A stretch of 64,000 bases of DNA from Nonomuraea purpurea (GTDB lineage: Bacteria; Actinomycetota; Actinomycetes; Streptosporangiales; Streptosporangiaceae), in assembly GCF_042650645.1 (NCBI RefSeq), contig NZ_JBHSBI010000008.1, positions 315,826 through 379,825 on the forward strand, written 5' to 3'. The notes beneath the pieces were generated by a model. The model had not been told where the DNA came from. It ran no database searches and was given only the letters and a program-made list of their open reading frames with translations. Shown piece by piece: positions 63,912 to 64,000 of this stretch (positions are counted from its first letter, which is position 1; each line of letters starts with the position of its first letter). A program made the position numbers and the translations under genes.

Positions 63912-64000
63912 TGTTTGGAGAGTTTGATCCTGGCTCAGGACGAACGCTGGCGGCGTGCTTAACACATGCAAGTCGAGCGGAAAGGCCCTTCGGGGTACTC
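63912..64000 (+). rRNA. rrs: 16S ribosomal RNA, 5' part
   Basis: AGAGTTTGATCCTGGCTCAG at 63919-63938 is the universal 16S 5' region, and CGAACGCTGGCGGCGTGC follows. The 5' end is placed by alignment to E. coli position 1; only 89 bases are inside the window. Confidence 0.97.

Overview
The window is chromosomal DNA from a high-GC Gram-positive actinomycete. Third codon positions are almost all G or C, GTG and TTG starts are common, and the content fits the phylum: Clp genes in the order tig-clpP1-clpP2-clpX, a mycothiol-type thioredoxin-fold protein, an XRE/DUF5753 regulator, the tiny ribosomal protein bL37, many TetR regulators and terminators that often lack a U-tract. A relative of Streptosporangiaceae (for example Nonomuraea) is my best guess, but this is inference. 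No insertion sequence, phage gene, CRISPR array or attachment site was seen.

Layout. 1-5650: the 3' part of a TPR-like regulatory protein coupled to a GNAT enzyme, a DMT-family exporter with an odd cysteine-rich tail, then a 24-residue peptide gene overlapping a 569-residue TPR protein. 5661-14136: stress and detoxification style genes, including two NAD(P)H-dependent oxidoreductase/TetR divergent pairs with visible twin operators, a beta-lactamase-fold protein, a Nudix hydrolase, an SDR enzyme behind a MerR-type leaderless promoter, a Pit phosphate transporter with its DUF47 partner, and purU. 14195-20560: prolyl oligopeptidase, HNH nuclease, GNAT, FmdB zinc ribbon, WYL protein and ilvD. 20707-29036: a large single-span protein with an outside ligand-binding domain, a thioesterase/TetR pair, a NERD protein, small membrane proteins, a protein of unknown function and a Ser/Thr kinase. 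29214-38442: aminopeptidase N, a DsbA-fold protein, aldehyde dehydrogenase, SDR, peptide deformylase, rpiB, an Eis-like acetyltransferase and a SpoIIE-type phosphatase. 38567-49988: an orphan response regulator, site-2 protease, phosphotransferase, a secreted coiled-coil cell-wall protein behind a c-di-AMP (ydaO) riboswitch, galT with a DeoR regulator, bL37, a TrpB2-type enzyme, a kinase-like protein without a P-loop, a C39-like protease and a serine hydrolase. 50242-54122: tRNA-Gly and tRNA-Pro back to back, DoxX, a GGCT-like protein, DinB, and a TetR gene overlapping a frameshifted VOC gene. 54435-63482: an anti-sigma-like ATPase divergent from XRE/DUF5753, then the conserved proteostasis block tig, clpP1, clpP2, clpX, and valS. 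The last 520 bases hold an rRNA promoter region, leader and the first 89 bases of 16S rRNA.

How the parts work together. Trigger factor, ClpP1P2 and ClpX fold and degrade cytosolic proteins; valS and the rRNA operon serve translation, as do def (removes N-formyl from new proteins), purU (supplies formate from formyl-THF) and bL37. Most other genes are short local units in which a TetR, DeoR, MerR-type or XRE regulator controls one or two neighbours through inverted repeats that can be read directly. The least explained parts are the peptide-TPR pair at 3384-5164, the cysteine-rich extension at 2880-3257 and the receptor-like protein at 20707-23403.
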